From an uncultured Collinsella sp. (GTDB lineage: Bacteria; Actinomycetota; Coriobacteriia; Coriobacteriales; Coriobacteriaceae): a DNA stretch of 64,000 bases. A program made the position numbers and the translations under genes. The stretch is taken from NCBI GenBank assembly GCA_900768265.1, contig CAAGCF010000008.1:1-64000 (forward strand), written 5' to 3'. The notes beneath the pieces were generated by a model. It saw nothing but the letters and a program-made list of their open reading frames with translations, was not told the origin of the DNA and ran no database searches. How positions within the stretch are numbered: the first letter of the stretch is position 1; each line of letters begins with the position of its first letter. Shown here piece after piece: positions 28,245 to 36,532 of this stretch.

Positions 28245-28571
28245 ATGGATTATCTCATTATTGAGGTTGAGACACTTTTGCTCAAGACCGGGAAAACAAA
28301 TGCCGATCTAATAAGAGCGACTGGGCATACGCCAGCTAACATTTCTAAAATCCGTAATGCAAAAATTAAGGCTATACGATTGAAGACATTGCTCGATATC
28401 TGTGTTGAGTTGGATTGTCAGCCGGGAGATTTGATCCGTCGCGTGAGTGAGATAGAACTTGAGGAACTTACCATCGCGCGTGCGCGGAATAAGATTTTGC
28501 AAAGACGCAATCCCGACTCCTCCGAGGTATTGCCCACAGAGGTTTACGTAGTAGATCTTTCTAAGGAATAA
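28245..28571 (+). CDS. HTH transcriptional regulator (Cro/CI, YozG-like)
   Basis: A 108-residue DNA-binding protein. Residues 10-65 form an HTH-3-like fold (LLKTGKTNADLIRATGHTPA, then NISKIRNAKIKAIRLKTL), and LDICVELDCQPGDLI is the usual end of the YozG type. The extra 40-residue charged C-terminus is not typical of that group. The ATG at 28245 is preceded by AGGTGAT. With the DUF2975 partner it forms a frequent two-gene module. It lies before the cysteine-rich peptide operon and could regulate it. Confidence 0.78.
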   Translation: MDYLIIEVETLLLKTGKTNADLIRATGHTPANISKIRNAKIKAIRLKTLLDICVELDCQPGDLIRRVSEIELEELTIARARNKILQRRNPDSSEVLPTEVYVVDLSKE

Positions 28572-28614
28572 CAAAACAGAATAAGAAGACAAGAAGACAA
28601 ACACGTATACATGC

Positions 28615-28648
28615 AAGGCTCCTGCCGGAAGCGATCGGTAGGAGCCTT
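28615..28648 (+). terminator. Terminator separating the regulator from the peptide gene
   Basis: AAGGCTCCTGCCG (28615-28627) and CGGTAGGAGCCTT (28636-28648) pair over 13 bp with one G-U pair. The following sequence is only weakly T-rich. It separates the DUF2975/HTH unit from the peptide gene. Confidence 0.7.
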
Positions 28649-28666
28649 ACTATTTGAAAATAGTTC

Positions 28667-28695
28667 TTGAAATCATAAGATTATCGATATACGAT
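28667..28695 (+). promoter_or_regulatory. Promoter of the cysteine-rich peptide gene
   Basis: TTGAAA (28667-28672), a 17-nt spacer and TACGAT (28690-28695) make a good sigma-A type promoter between the terminator and the peptide start. TTATCGATATACGATAA around the -10 is partly palindromic and could be an operator. Confidence 0.65.
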
Positions 28696-28737
28696 AACAA
28701 CGAATTAAATCAGACAATAAATCGAAAGGAGGTAATT

Positions 28738-28848
28738 ATGAACTGGGCAATCAATCCTTGTAGCAACGTGCAGGGTGACGGTGGTGGCTGCCGCAATTAC
28801 CACCCATGTTCGCGCTGCGGCTGTTTTGGCGTATATGTCCATTTCTAG
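28738..28848 (+). CDS. 36-residue cysteine-rich peptide (candidate bacteriocin/RiPP precursor)
   Basis: A short gene with an ideal ribosome binding site, AAAGGAGGT at 28725-28733, four nt before the ATG. The peptide begins MNWAINPCSN, has a GDGGGC run, and ends with HPCSRCGCFGVYVHF; cysteines fall at residues 8, 18, 24, 27 and 29. There is no signal peptide and no obvious double-Gly leader. It has its own promoter and lies ahead of a hairpin and an ABC transporter with two permeases, the usual setting of a bacteriocin or signalling peptide with export or immunity. No radical-SAM, LanM, YcaO or protease gene is nearby. A CxxCxC metal-binding peptide is the main alternative. Confidence 0.72.
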   Translation: MNWAINPCSNVQGDGGGCRNYHPCSRCGCFGVYVHF

Positions 28849-28888
28849 CAACGCGAACGTTAATGCTGGTTAAGACGGCAGAGGGTAA

Positions 28889-28932
28889 GCAGCGTGGTCG
28901 ATAACTGCCATCCGTTGGCCGCGCTGCCTTTT
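28889..28932 (+). terminator. Attenuator between the peptide and ABC transporter genes
   Basis: GCAGCGTGGTC (28889-28899) pairs with GGCCGCGCTGC (28917-28927) through two G-U pairs, followed by CTTTTTAA. It would allow high peptide mRNA with partial read-through into the transporter genes, a layout typical of bacteriocin operons. Confidence 0.7.
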
Positions 28933-28950
28933 TAATGAGGTTTATGAGAC

Positions 28951-29679
28951 ATGGGTAATGCGATTTCAATCAAGGATCTATCAAAGCGCTACGGCAAAAA
29001 CTGGGTGTTGTCTGATGTTTCATTTGACATAGATGAGGGCGAAGTGTGTGCTCTCGTTGGAGAGAACGGCGCGGGGAAGAGTACGTTGATTGATATTCTT
29101 CTTGGCTTGCTTAAAGCAACGAAAGGATCAATCAGTTTTTTCGGCGAGTCTGGGAGAACAGGTCTGGCAAGAGCACGCAGAAATATAGGATTCGTCCCCG
29201 ACGGCTGTGGGGCATTCTTGAACTTAACCGGTCGAGAAAACTTGATTTCACGCTGTATCGAGTGGGGGTTGCCGAAAAGTGAAGTTAATCGAGTGCTCGC
29301 TGCCGTTGGCCTAGAAAATGCGGCGGATGCATCGGTAAAACAATACTCGCTCGGCATGAAGCGTCGTCTGGATATCGGAACGGCTCTTCTGGGTAACCCG
29401 CAACTACTCATCATGGATGAACCCATAAACGGGCTCGATCCTGTGGGTGTGATTGAGGTGCGTGATCTCCTGCTGTCGTTGAAGGACAAACGGGATAAAA
29501 CGGTGCTCATTTCAAGCCATAACCTAGATGAATTGGAGAAAGTTGCGACATCTTTTGCTTTTCTCCATCAAGGCAGGCTTCTCGTTAAGGAAGAAAACTC
29601 CTACAAAGACAGAAGTCTGGAAAAGCGGTTTTTGGATTTGATCGGGGAGGCAGATAATGCAACTTCTGCGACTGATTAG
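28951..29679 (+). CDS. ABC transporter ATP-binding protein (BcrA/LanF-like)
   Basis: A 242-residue ATPase. Walker A is GENGAGKST (about residues 38-46), Walker B is LLIMDEPINGLDP, and the switch is SSHNLDE. The signature is YSLGMKRRL instead of LSGGQ, as is common in the bacitracin-resistance/lantibiotic-immunity group that works with ABC-2 type permeases. It begins 102 nt after the peptide stop and overlaps the next gene by 23 nt. Transport of the adjacent peptide, for secretion or for self-protection, is inferred from context. Confidence 0.9.
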   Translation: MGNAISIKDLSKRYGKNWVLSDVSFDIDEGEVCALVGENGAGKSTLIDILLGLLKATKGSISFFGESGRTGLARARRNIGFVPDGCGAFLNLTGRENLISRCIEWGLPKSEVNRVLAAVGLENAADASVKQYSLGMKRRLDIGTALLGNPQLLIMDEPINGLDPVGVIEVRDLLLSLKDKRDKTVLISSHNLDELEKVATSFAFLHQGRLLVKEENSYKDRSLEKRFLDLIGEADNATSATD

Positions 29680-30460
29680 ATGCGAAGCCCGTCGGTTGCT
29701 CAGAAATCCAGCCTTTTTCGTGTTGTTGATCTGGGGAATTTGGATTGTTAAAGATGTCTGTAATCCAAATATGTATGGGACTTATGGAACATCTGATTTA
29801 GGGGGAGTCGGCAAACAGATTGGTTTCTTTGCAAACATCCTCGACAAGACTGATCCGGCTGGTTCGGCGGTTCGGACGGCACTATTCATGACCTACGAGT
29901 GGTTTTTCGTTCTAGTCGGATGTATTGTTATTTCCTGCGCCATGGATTTTCAAAGCAGGTCTTCTGAAGTGACGCATGCAAAAGGGACGGGTGTAGCAAA
30001 GGCCGTTGTCGCAAAGTGGCTTGTTCTGACGATTGCAACTTCAACAGCGTTCAACCTGTTCTCGGGATTCACTCTCTTCAAATCTCCTCTTGGCTGCTAT
30101 GTGGATGGGCGGGTGTTTCTTGATAGATACCTGCCCGTGTTGCTTTTGATTGATGCTATTTTGGCTGCATTAGTAGCTCAGTCGATGGCAGTTTTCTATT
30201 TACTTAGAAATGCACCGCTTAGCATTATGTTGGTGTTGGTCGGGACGCTGCTCGCCTCCGATGAATATACGCTGGTGGTCTTTTCCAATCACGCATCGAC
30301 GCAAATTCCCTGGTGGCTCTCAGTCGGACCATACTTACGCCACCTTGGAAATCTGTGCTTTCAAGGCCTAGCCATTAATCAGATCATTCTTTTCTCTGTT
30401 ATTTGCACCGTTGTTTCGCTGCAGCTCGGGGTCATGGGAATCAAAGCGAGGAGGGGGTAG
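29657..30460 (+). CDS. ABC transporter permease, first (LanE/ABC-2 like)
   Basis: A 267-residue membrane protein with six predicted helices. It begins MQLLRLIRCEARRLLRNPAF, a cytoplasmic N-terminus of the ABC-2 type. It overlaps the ATPase gene by 23 nt and precedes a second permease by 2 nt. The central block VVAKWLVLTIATSTAFNLFS resembles the corresponding part of immunity permeases. No firm family name can be given from sequence reading alone; sequence divergence from permease 2 suggests a heteromeric transporter. Confidence 0.75.
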   Translation: MQLLRLIRCEARRLLRNPAFFVLLIWGIWIVKDVCNPNMYGTYGTSDLGGVGKQIGFFANILDKTDPAGSAVRTALFMTYEWFFVLVGCIVISCAMDFQSRSSEVTHAKGTGVAKAVVAKWLVLTIATSTAFNLFSGFTLFKSPLGCYVDGRVFLDRYLPVLLLIDAILAALVAQSMAVFYLLRNAPLSIMLVLVGTLLASDEYTLVVFSNHASTQIPWWLSVGPYLRHLGNLCFQGLAINQIILFSVICTVVSLQLGVMGIKARRG

Positions 30461-30462
30461 AA

Positions 30463-31272
30463 ATGCGCTGTGAAGATATGATTAAGGCTGAAGCCTATCG
30501 AGTTATGAAGAGCAAAGCGCCTCTTCTGCTGATTGCGGCAGGTTTCGTGCTCGCATTGCTTTATTCTGTGTCTTATGAACCATGGAGAGCCTACGGAACG
30601 AGCGATTGGCTTGGCGACGGTGTTATGGGCTTCTTTCCAAACCCACAATATGGTTTTGGGGGAATTCCGGCAGACCTCGTTAAAGATGGAGCTCGCTACC
30701 TTTCCGCTGTGGCACCGCTCGCCCATTCTCTGTTCTTTCCTATTGTTGCTGTTCTTGTCATCGGCTATGCGTTTCGAACTCCGATAACGGGATCTCAATG
30801 GCTTGTTTCCTATGCAAGGGGAATGAAAACAGTACAGTTGTTGGTTGCAAGGACTCTTGTCTCGATTATCACGCTTGTCGGTGGTTTTGTTCTCTTTTCG
30901 ATACTCGTTGGTGCGGTCCAAAGCGCGAGTGGCATAGGAATGACGATGGATATGATCGGAGAATTTCTTCTTCGGCTGTCTCTTGCTGCCTTGATTTGCG
31001 CAACGTTATGCCTGCTGCTCGTCCTGGCCACCTCGCTCTTTGGAAATGGCGCGTTTGTTCTATCGTTCATCGTCCTGCTGCTTTATTTGGGGTACGGGAA
31101 TCCAAATATGCCACTGCACTTGACATGGCTGGCGACCCTTGCGTCCCCGCGACCAATTCAATTCATCGTGCCGGGGACGTTGCTATTTGTAGCGCTGGCA
31201 ACAGTCGTTCCCACTGTCATCCTCGGACTTTGTTGGATCATCAAAAGTGCCATCAGAAAACGGAGCATATAA
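30463..31272 (+). CDS. ABC transporter permease, second (LanG/ABC-2 like)
   Basis: A 269-residue protein with six predicted helices and an N-terminus (MIKAEAYRVMKSKAPLLLIA) similar in style to permease 1. The ATG at 30463 follows GGAGGGGG; the earlier in-frame start lies inside permease 1. Together with the ATPase and first permease it makes the three-part F-E-G arrangement known from lantibiotic self-immunity. Both permeases contain an AYGTSDW/TYGTSDL-like segment in the first large outer loop, suggesting that the two arose from one ancestor. Confidence 0.75.
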   Translation: MRCEDMIKAEAYRVMKSKAPLLLIAAGFVLALLYSVSYEPWRAYGTSDWLGDGVMGFFPNPQYGFGGIPADLVKDGARYLSAVAPLAHSLFFPIVAVLVIGYAFRTPITGSQWLVSYARGMKTVQLLVARTLVSIITLVGGFVLFSILVGAVQSASGIGMTMDMIGEFLLRLSLAALICATLCLLLVLATSLFGNGAFVLSFIVLLLYLGYGNPNMPLHLTWLATLASPRPIQFIVPGTLLFVALATVVPTVILGLCWIIKSAIRKRSI

Positions 31273-31418
31273 AGGAAAGAGCGCTAACAGCTTCGCCTGT
31301 TTTTAAAAGTCATATTATTGGTAATGCTGCTTATCCAGCAGATATGTGACTAATCCCACAACAGCAAAGCCGGTCCAATAAACGCTTCAGTGCCGAGCCA
31401 TCAGGCTGTTTAGGAAAC

Positions 31419-31450
31419 TGCTATACTAGAACCAATAGATTTGTATAGCA
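31419..31450 (+). promoter_or_regulatory. Inverted repeat upstream of the RelB/PIN operon
   Basis: TGCTATAC (31419-31426) and GTATAGCA (31443-31450) are perfect inverted copies 16 nt apart and overlap TATACT, a plausible -10. Autoregulation by the antitoxin is the likely role. No other gene is seen in 31273-31467. Confidence 0.6.
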
Positions 31451-31467
31451 CACAAGGAGGCAAGGCT

Positions 31468-31836
31468 ATGGCAACGACGTTGCTCGACAGACGTTCCGTC
31501 CAGATGAATGTGCGCCTCGATTCTCAACTCAAGGAGGCGGGAGATGCGGTGCTCGCAAGCCTCGGCATGACGCCGTCCCAGGCGGTGAGGGAGCTGTGGC
31601 AGTACTTGACCGAGAACGGTCATATGCCCGTCGCGCAAAGGAATAATGATGAAGTCCTGCCTGGCGACATACGGTCGGAGGCGAGTTCGTTCCATGTCTC
31701 GGAGGGGGCTGCGTTAATTTCAAATTATTACGAACGGTTCTCGATTCAGAGGCCGAGCGCCGACAAAACCTTCGATTACGACGAGCTATACGACCAAATG
31801 ATGAGCGAGAGATTCAGCGATTGGATCGAATCATGA
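31468..31836 (+). CDS. RelB/DinJ family antitoxin
   Basis: A 122-residue ribbon-helix-helix protein. The N-terminal segment VQMNVRLDSQLKEAGDAVLASLG followed by MTPSQAVRELWQYL is the RelB/DinJ pattern. The C-terminal half is variable and acidic and probably wraps the toxin. The start at 31468 follows ACAAGGAGG. Its stop overlaps the toxin start as ATGA. RelB-type antitoxins are normally paired with RelE/YafQ folds, so pairing with a PIN toxin is unusual though reported for related groups. Confidence 0.82.
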   Translation: MATTLLDRRSVQMNVRLDSQLKEAGDAVLASLGMTPSQAVRELWQYLTENGHMPVAQRNNDEVLPGDIRSEASSFHVSEGAALISNYYERFSIQRPSADKTFDYDELYDQMMSERFSDWIES

Positions 31837-32360
31837 GCGGCATCGGAGCGAAACGTCCACTCAAGCTGTTGGTCGACACGAACATCTGGCTAGATTACTT
31901 TCTCGGCCGCACAAATGCGACCGGGCCGACAGTCGAGCTCTTTTCCCGTGCGGCGGAAGCGGAGGATATCGTCCTTTTCTCGTCTTCCCTGTCTGTCAAA
32001 GACATCTATTACATCTTGGGAAGTACGATGAAGGCCGACGCTCGCCGTGGGGGTGCTCTCACTCCCGAAGCCATCGCCGCCGCCGATGAGACGGCGTGGG
32101 CGTGCGTTCGCCTGATTCGGCAAAAGTCGATTATCGCCTCGGTTGGAGCGGACGAGGTATTCGATTCCTTTGTGTTCAAGCATCATCACAATGACTTTGA
32201 GGACGATCTAATATTGGGCGTTGCCAATCGTATCGATGTCGATTACGTGGTAACGGGGGATAAAGACCTTATCAAACATACCAATGGCGTATGCATTGAC
32301 GTTGACCAGGCTCTGAGGTTGGTAGGAGAGATCGATGGAACCTCTACGCTGCCCGTCTAA
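31833..32360 (+). CDS. PIN-domain toxin (VapC-like ribonuclease)
   Basis: A 175-residue PIN-domain protein, probably an RNA endonuclease toxin. The first acidic residue is in LLVDTNIWLDYFLGR. Later acidic residues are in NDFEDDLILGVA and YVVTGDKDLIKH, the order seen in PIN nucleases. It begins in the ATGA overlap with the antitoxin gene. The length is above the usual 130-140 for VapC because of a middle insertion (about residues 60-95). The target is unknown. Confidence 0.82.
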   Translation: MSGIGAKRPLKLLVDTNIWLDYFLGRTNATGPTVELFSRAAEAEDIVLFSSSLSVKDIYYILGSTMKADARRGGALTPEAIAAADETAWACVRLIRQKSIIASVGADEVFDSFVFKHHHNDFEDDLILGVANRIDVDYVVTGDKDLIKHTNGVCIDVDQALRLVGEIDGTSTLPV

Positions 32361-32508
32361 CCTGCTTTATCTTGATAAAGTGGCGTTTCCCCGCCGTTAG
32401 CCGATGATGCGAGAGCGCTCGGCGTTTTCGACTGGTTTATGCAAACAAAGTCTGGGAATATACAAGTCGCAAGCTTTACTGTCTAACCAGTTGCGCCAAG
32501 GAGGCACC

Positions 32509-33966
32509 ATGGACTACAAGATTACCGGCTACGAGCCCGCCCAGCTGTTCCATTTCTTTGAGGAGGTCAGCGCGATCCCCCGCGGGTCTGGTAACGAGAA
32601 GGGCATCAGCGATTTCCTGGTCGCGTTTGCCAAGGAGCGCGGCCTCGATGTGTATCAGGACGAGGTCTACAACGTCATCATTCGCAAGCCCGCTTCTGCC
32701 GGCGCCGAGAATGCCCCGACCGTGATGCTGCAGGGCCACATCGACATGGTGTGCGACAAGCTGGGCTCTGTTGAGCACGACTTTACGACCGATGGTATCG
32801 ACCTGGTCGTCAAGGATGGCGTCCTCACCGCTAACGGCACCACCCTGGGCGCCGACAACGGTATCGCCGTCGCTCTGATGCTCACTGTTCTCGATGACGA
32901 TTCGATCGTTCACCCCGCCCTCGAGTGCGTATTCACCACCGACGAGGAGACTGGCCTGGTCGGCGCCGAGACGCTCGACAAGTCCCAGATTAGCGCCCGC
33001 ACCATGATTAACCTTGACTCCGAGGAAGAGGGCGTTGCCACCGTCAGCTGCGCCGGTGGCGTCGTCGTTACCTACACCTGCCCCATCGTGCGCGAGCACA
33101 AGACCGGCAGCACCCTCACGCTCGACATCTCCGGCCTACTGGGTGGTCATTCCGGCAACGATATCAACCTGGAGCGCGGCAACGGCAACCTCATCATGGC
33201 CCGCATCATCGACCGCCTGATGGTCGCCGGCGAGCCCGCCATCGTTAGCTTTAACGGCGGCACTAAGGACAACGCCATCAACCGTGAGTGCAAGGCCGAG
33301 CTGGTTTACGCCGACCACGCTGCCGCCGAGGCCGCGGCCCAGATCGCAAAGGGCATCATCGCCGACGTCACTGCCGAGCTCGAGGTCTTCGACCCCGGCT
33401 TTACCTGCACCGTCGAGATTGCCGACGACGCCGAGGTCGAGGCCATGGATCAGAAGTCCGCGCTTGCCCTCATCCGCGCCCTGCGTCTTGCCCCTAACGG
33501 CGTGATTCGCCGCAACGTCGCCACCGACGGCTCCGTCGAGGTTTCCTCCAACATCGGCGTGGTCGCCACTTCCGACGACCAGGTCAAGATCATGCTGTCC
33601 CCGCGCTCCTCGATCACCTCGCTGCAGAACGAGTTCAAGGACCGCCTGCAGACGCTGGCCGATGTCTTGGGCTTCGACGCCAAGTTCGAGTTCGAGTATC
33701 CCGGCTGGAGCTATGCCGAGCATTCGCCGGTCCGCGACGTTTTTGTCGAGAGCTATCGCGAGCTCTTTGGCTCCGAGCTGCGCATCGAGTCCATTCACGC
33801 CGGCCTTGAGTGCGGCCTGTTTGCTGAGGCCCTGCACGGCCTGGACGCCATCGCCGTGGGCCCGACGCTCTCCGATGTCCACACCCCGGACGAGAGCATG
33901 GAGCTCGCTTCTGCCGAGCGCTTCTACGAGCTGCTCATCGACGTCCTCAAGCGCCTCGCTGCGTAA
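32509..33966 (+). CDS. pepD: Cytosolic non-specific dipeptidase (aminoacyl-histidine dipeptidase)
   Basis: Metallopeptidase of the M20 family acting on Xaa-His and other dipeptides in the cytoplasm. The 485 residues have the metal-site blocks LQGHIDMVCDK, TLGADNGIAVA, FTTDEETGLVGAE and INLDSEEEG, and the late SIHAGLECGLF with the third-metal histidine. The ATG at 32509 is preceded by AAGGAGG; the ATG-rich extension from 32404 is not family-like. It is a single-gene unit between the toxin-antitoxin operons, and its high GC content returns to the chromosomal norm. Confidence 0.95.
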   Translation: MDYKITGYEPAQLFHFFEEVSAIPRGSGNEKGISDFLVAFAKERGLDVYQDEVYNVIIRKPASAGAENAPTVMLQGHIDMVCDKLGSVEHDFTTDGIDLVVKDGVLTANGTTLGADNGIAVALMLTVLDDDSIVHPALECVFTTDEETGLVGAETLDKSQISARTMINLDSEEEGVATVSCAGGVVVTYTCPIVREHKTGSTLTLDISGLLGGHSGNDINLERGNGNLIMARIIDRLMVAGEPAIVSFNGGTKDNAINRECKAELVYADHAAAEAAAQIAKGIIADVTAELEVFDPGFTCTVEIADDAEVEAMDQKSALALIRALRLAPNGVIRRNVATDGSVEVSSNIGVVATSDDQVKIMLSPRSSITSLQNEFKDRLQTLADVLGFDAKFEFEYPGWSYAEHSPVRDVFVESYRELFGSELRIESIHAGLECGLFAEALHGLDAIAVGPTLSDVHTPDESMELASAERFYELLIDVLKRLAA

Positions 33967-34022
33967 AGGTCGCGCTAGCAGCAGTTCGAGCCACGTGCTA
34001 GCGGATTGCAAATGACATTACG

Positions 34023-34069
34023 AGAGGGGGCATCCGAACTTTTGCGACGGGTGCCCCCCCTCTTCTTTT
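34023..34069 (+). terminator. pepD terminator
   Basis: GAGGGGGCATCCG pairs with CGGGTGCCCCCCCTC across a 14-nt loop, then TTCTTTTAAG. It may also serve the convergent hipA transcript. Confidence 0.8.
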
Positions 34070-34092
34070 AAGAAATGTGGATTGATTGGCGC

Positions 34093-35397
34093 CTAGCCCA
34101 TATCCGCCTTGATGAGGTCGAGGGTGCGCTGGCAGTTTTCGCGGACGGGGCCGAGCATGTGCTCGCGCAGGTCCGCCATGCCGGGCAGGTCGGCGTATTC
34201 GTCCATGATCTCTTCCATGCAAATGGGCACCTCGTAGGCGAGGTCCATCATGGTCGCAAAGCAAAACTTCTCGGATAGCCCGGCATCGGTGAGCGCCGCC
34301 TCCAGCGCGGGGTCGCCCATACCGTGGTATCGGCGGATAGCGCCTGGACCGATGCGCCCCACTCGATTTTCGCCGCCAACGCTCATGGCAAGGCGCGCCC
34401 GGCGGCGCATACGCTCGTACGCCAAGCCCGATGCGACATCGTACATGGGTGCGAGCGCTGCGTTTGTGCCTTTGCCTAGGATGAGCGAGTAGTTTTTAGC
34501 GTGTGCGTCAGGCGCTCCGATAATGGCGTTATAGAACAACATATAGGTAAAAAGCACAAGATTCATGTGGTGGGGGACTGTGTTAATCAGTCGTTCTTGG
34601 ATGTCTCGTGTGGTTGGTCCTCCGTCGGCGGTGTATTTCTGGCTTGGCAATACACCGAGCGCCTGGCAAAAGTCCTCCTGATGCAGCCTTTCGATATTTC
34701 CGCTGCTATTGACCATTCTGTCGTACCGTTCAACGACGAGCGCGGCTTCGTCTTCAAATGTGCAATAGGAGACGTTGGCAGTTGGAATGCCAACACGCCG
34801 AGCCGTTTTCATGCAGACGAATTCGTTTAAGGCCTGATGTTTGAACCCAACGACACCATTTTTGAAGATATGGGTAGTGGGGGATGACCCTAGACATTCG
34901 CACCATTGGCCATCATGCCAAGCTAGTGCAAATTTGCCTTGGTTGCCGCCCAGGGACCAGCTTTCGTTGGAGCCCATCCATGTCTCTCTTTCGTCATCGC
35001 GAATTGCTTTGAGCTTGTGAGCGATTTGAGAATTGGTAAGCGGGCGGTATGCCGAGACCCTGCCGCGGGCGGCGCCTAATTGATCGGTTCGACAAAACTG
35101 AACGGCCCCCGCGCAGTCAAGACCGATATGGCACAAGAGGGCGACGGGGTTGTTGGATGCAACGTCATGCTCGGCGGCAATAGCGCGACGCTGCTCTTGG
35201 CTGTCGGGCAAAAGGCCAAATAGGAACGGGCGGACGATGTTATGGCCATACGTGCGATTGGAAAGCGGCATTGTAAGCGATAGTGGTGCTCCGCGATAGG
35301 TTGGGGCGTATACAAAGCTGCAGAGTCCATGCTCGTCTTGCCGGAGAGTGCCTGCGATTTCGCCACAAATGAGGGTCGCAAGCTCCATCTCTGCCAT
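34093..35397 (-). CDS. hipA: HipA-family toxin kinase
   Basis: Ser/Thr kinase toxin of a type II system; the E. coli homologue phosphorylates glutamyl-tRNA synthetase. The 434 residues show the N-terminal HipA_N block (GTLRQDEHGLCSFVY), the nucleotide loop SWSLGGNQGKFALA, VERYDR, the catalytic-loop motif IGAPDAHAKNYSLI and the metal-binding APMYDVAS. The start codon abuts the hipB stop with no spacer. All key catalytic residues appear intact. The region is AT-richer than the neighbours and likely acquired. Confidence 0.92.
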   Translation of the reverse strand: MAEMELATLICGEIAGTLRQDEHGLCSFVYAPTYRGAPLSLTMPLSNRTYGHNIVRPFLFGLLPDSQEQRRAIAAEHDVASNNPVALLCHIGLDCAGAVQFCRTDQLGAARGRVSAYRPLTNSQIAHKLKAIRDDERETWMGSNESWSLGGNQGKFALAWHDGQWCECLGSSPTTHIFKNGVVGFKHQALNEFVCMKTARRVGIPTANVSYCTFEDEAALVVERYDRMVNSSGNIERLHQEDFCQALGVLPSQKYTADGGPTTRDIQERLINTVPHHMNLVLFTYMLFYNAIIGAPDAHAKNYSLILGKGTNAALAPMYDVASGLAYERMRRRARLAMSVGGENRVGRIGPGAIRRYHGMGDPALEAALTDAGLSEKFCFATMMDLAYEVPICMEEIMDEYADLPGMADLREHMLGPVRENCQRTLDLIKADMG

Positions 35398-35829
35398 TTA
35401 TTTCACAACCTTACAGCCAAAGGAGAGGTCTGAAGTGTCAGAAAGGCCTTGCTCGGTTGCGATTTGGGCCAGCAGGGCACCATAGGAAGATGGCGTTCCT
35501 TGTCGGGCGGGTCGTCTGCCTACGCTTGGCTTGGGCAGGGCATTCGAGTTCGCGATAGGGAGGTCCGCTATCGTCGTCGGATGTTCGGAGGGCGATGCGA
35601 TGGGGTCGTTATCGCTTTGCGCAAAGAGACCTATGCCGAGTGCGTTAAAGACGGTCAGTAACTTGTCGAGCCGAATACCCGTGGCATCTCCTAGCTCGAG
35701 CGATGCGAGCAGGCGCTCCGAAACGCCGGCTTTTTTAGCGAGGGTCGCACGGGTGATTCCCTGCGACTCGCGTGCCTGACGCACATAGATGCCAGCTTGG
35801 CGCGGTGTGGTGATGGGAAGGGTATCCAC
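35398..35829 (-). CDS. hipB: HipB-like antitoxin
   Basis: A 143-residue DNA-binding antitoxin. Residues 8-70 form an XRE-type HTH (VRQARESQGITRATLAKKAG, then VSERLLASLE). The C-terminal 70 residues are Pro/Ser-rich and longer than in E. coli HipB (88 residues). It is first in the operon and directly followed by hipA. Three operator-like repeats lie just upstream, consistent with autorepression by HipB or HipBA. Confidence 0.88.
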   Translation of the reverse strand: MDTLPITTPRQAGIYVRQARESQGITRATLAKKAGVSERLLASLELGDATGIRLDKLLTVFNALGIGLFAQSDNDPIASPSEHPTTIADLPIANSNALPKPSVGRRPARQGTPSSYGALLAQIATEQGLSDTSDLSFGCKVVK

Positions 35830-35842
35830 AGCGATCTCCTAA

Positions 35843-35914
35843 CGTGCAGACTTTTGCATATCAGTATGACATGCAAAAGTCTGCACGAAAAAGGTATTAT
35901 GCAAAACTCTGCAT
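35843..35914 (-). promoter_or_regulatory. hipBA operator array
   Basis: CGTGCAGACTTTTGCAT (35843-35859) and ATGCAAAAGTCTGCACG (35871-35887) are exact inverted copies, and a third site, ATGCAAAACTCTGCAT, sits at 35899-35914 with 28-bp periodicity to the second. The array occupies the promoter region of hipB. Confidence 0.8.
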
Positions 35915-35953
35915 GAGACCTCTACATTGACGTCGAGCTTATGAGAGGCGTTT

Positions 35954-36532
35954 TTATATCGCGAGAATCCCCAGATGCTCAAGCAGAATCTTGAGGCCGA
36001 TGAGGATGAGCACGACGCCACCCACGATGGTGGCAGGCTTTTCGTAGCGCGCGCCAAAGGTATGGCCGATCGCTACGCCGGTGACGGAGAAGATAAACGT
36101 TGTGACGCCGATAAGCGATACGGCGGGAACGATGTCGACCGAGAGCGCGGCAAATGAGATGCCCACGGCTAGGGCGTCGATTGAGGTGGCGATGGCGAGG
36201 ATCAGGTACTCGCCCAGGTCAATCTTTTCGGCATCCTTGCCGTCGCCTTCATCCTCGTCTTCGGTAAAGGCTTCCCACAGCATCTTGCCGCCAATAAAGG
36301 CCAAAAGGATAAAGGCGATCCAATGGTCGATGGGCTCGATGATGCCCATGAATTGACTGCCGAGCGCCCATCCGATCACGGGCATGCCGGCCTGAAAGCC
36401 GCCAAAGAACAGGCCGAGTACAACGGCGACTTTAAGGTTGATCTTTTTCATGCCGAGACCCTTGCAGATGGAAACGGCAAAGGCGTCCATCGAAAGGCCA
36501 ACGGCGAGCAACACGAGCTCTGCGAGTCCCAT
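35954..36532 (-). CDS. mntP: Manganese efflux pump MntP
   Basis: Small membrane exporter of Mn(II). The 192 residues hold six helices in two repeated halves; the first contains GLSMDAFAVSICKGLG and the second IATSIDALAVGISFA, each with the acidic residue needed for transport. FFGGFQAGMPVIGW and FIGGKMLWEAF are further markers. A short hydrophilic, acidic loop (EDEDEGDGKD) joins the halves. No Mn riboswitch (yybP-ykoY type) was recognised upstream. Confidence 0.93.
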   Translation of the reverse strand: MGLAELVLLAVGLSMDAFAVSICKGLGMKKINLKVAVVLGLFFGGFQAGMPVIGWALGSQFMGIIEPIDHWIAFILLAFIGGKMLWEAFTEDEDEGDGKDAEKIDLGEYLILAIATSIDALAVGISFAALSVDIVPAVSLIGVTTFIFSVTGVAIGHTFGARYEKPATIVGGVVLILIGLKILLEHLGILAI

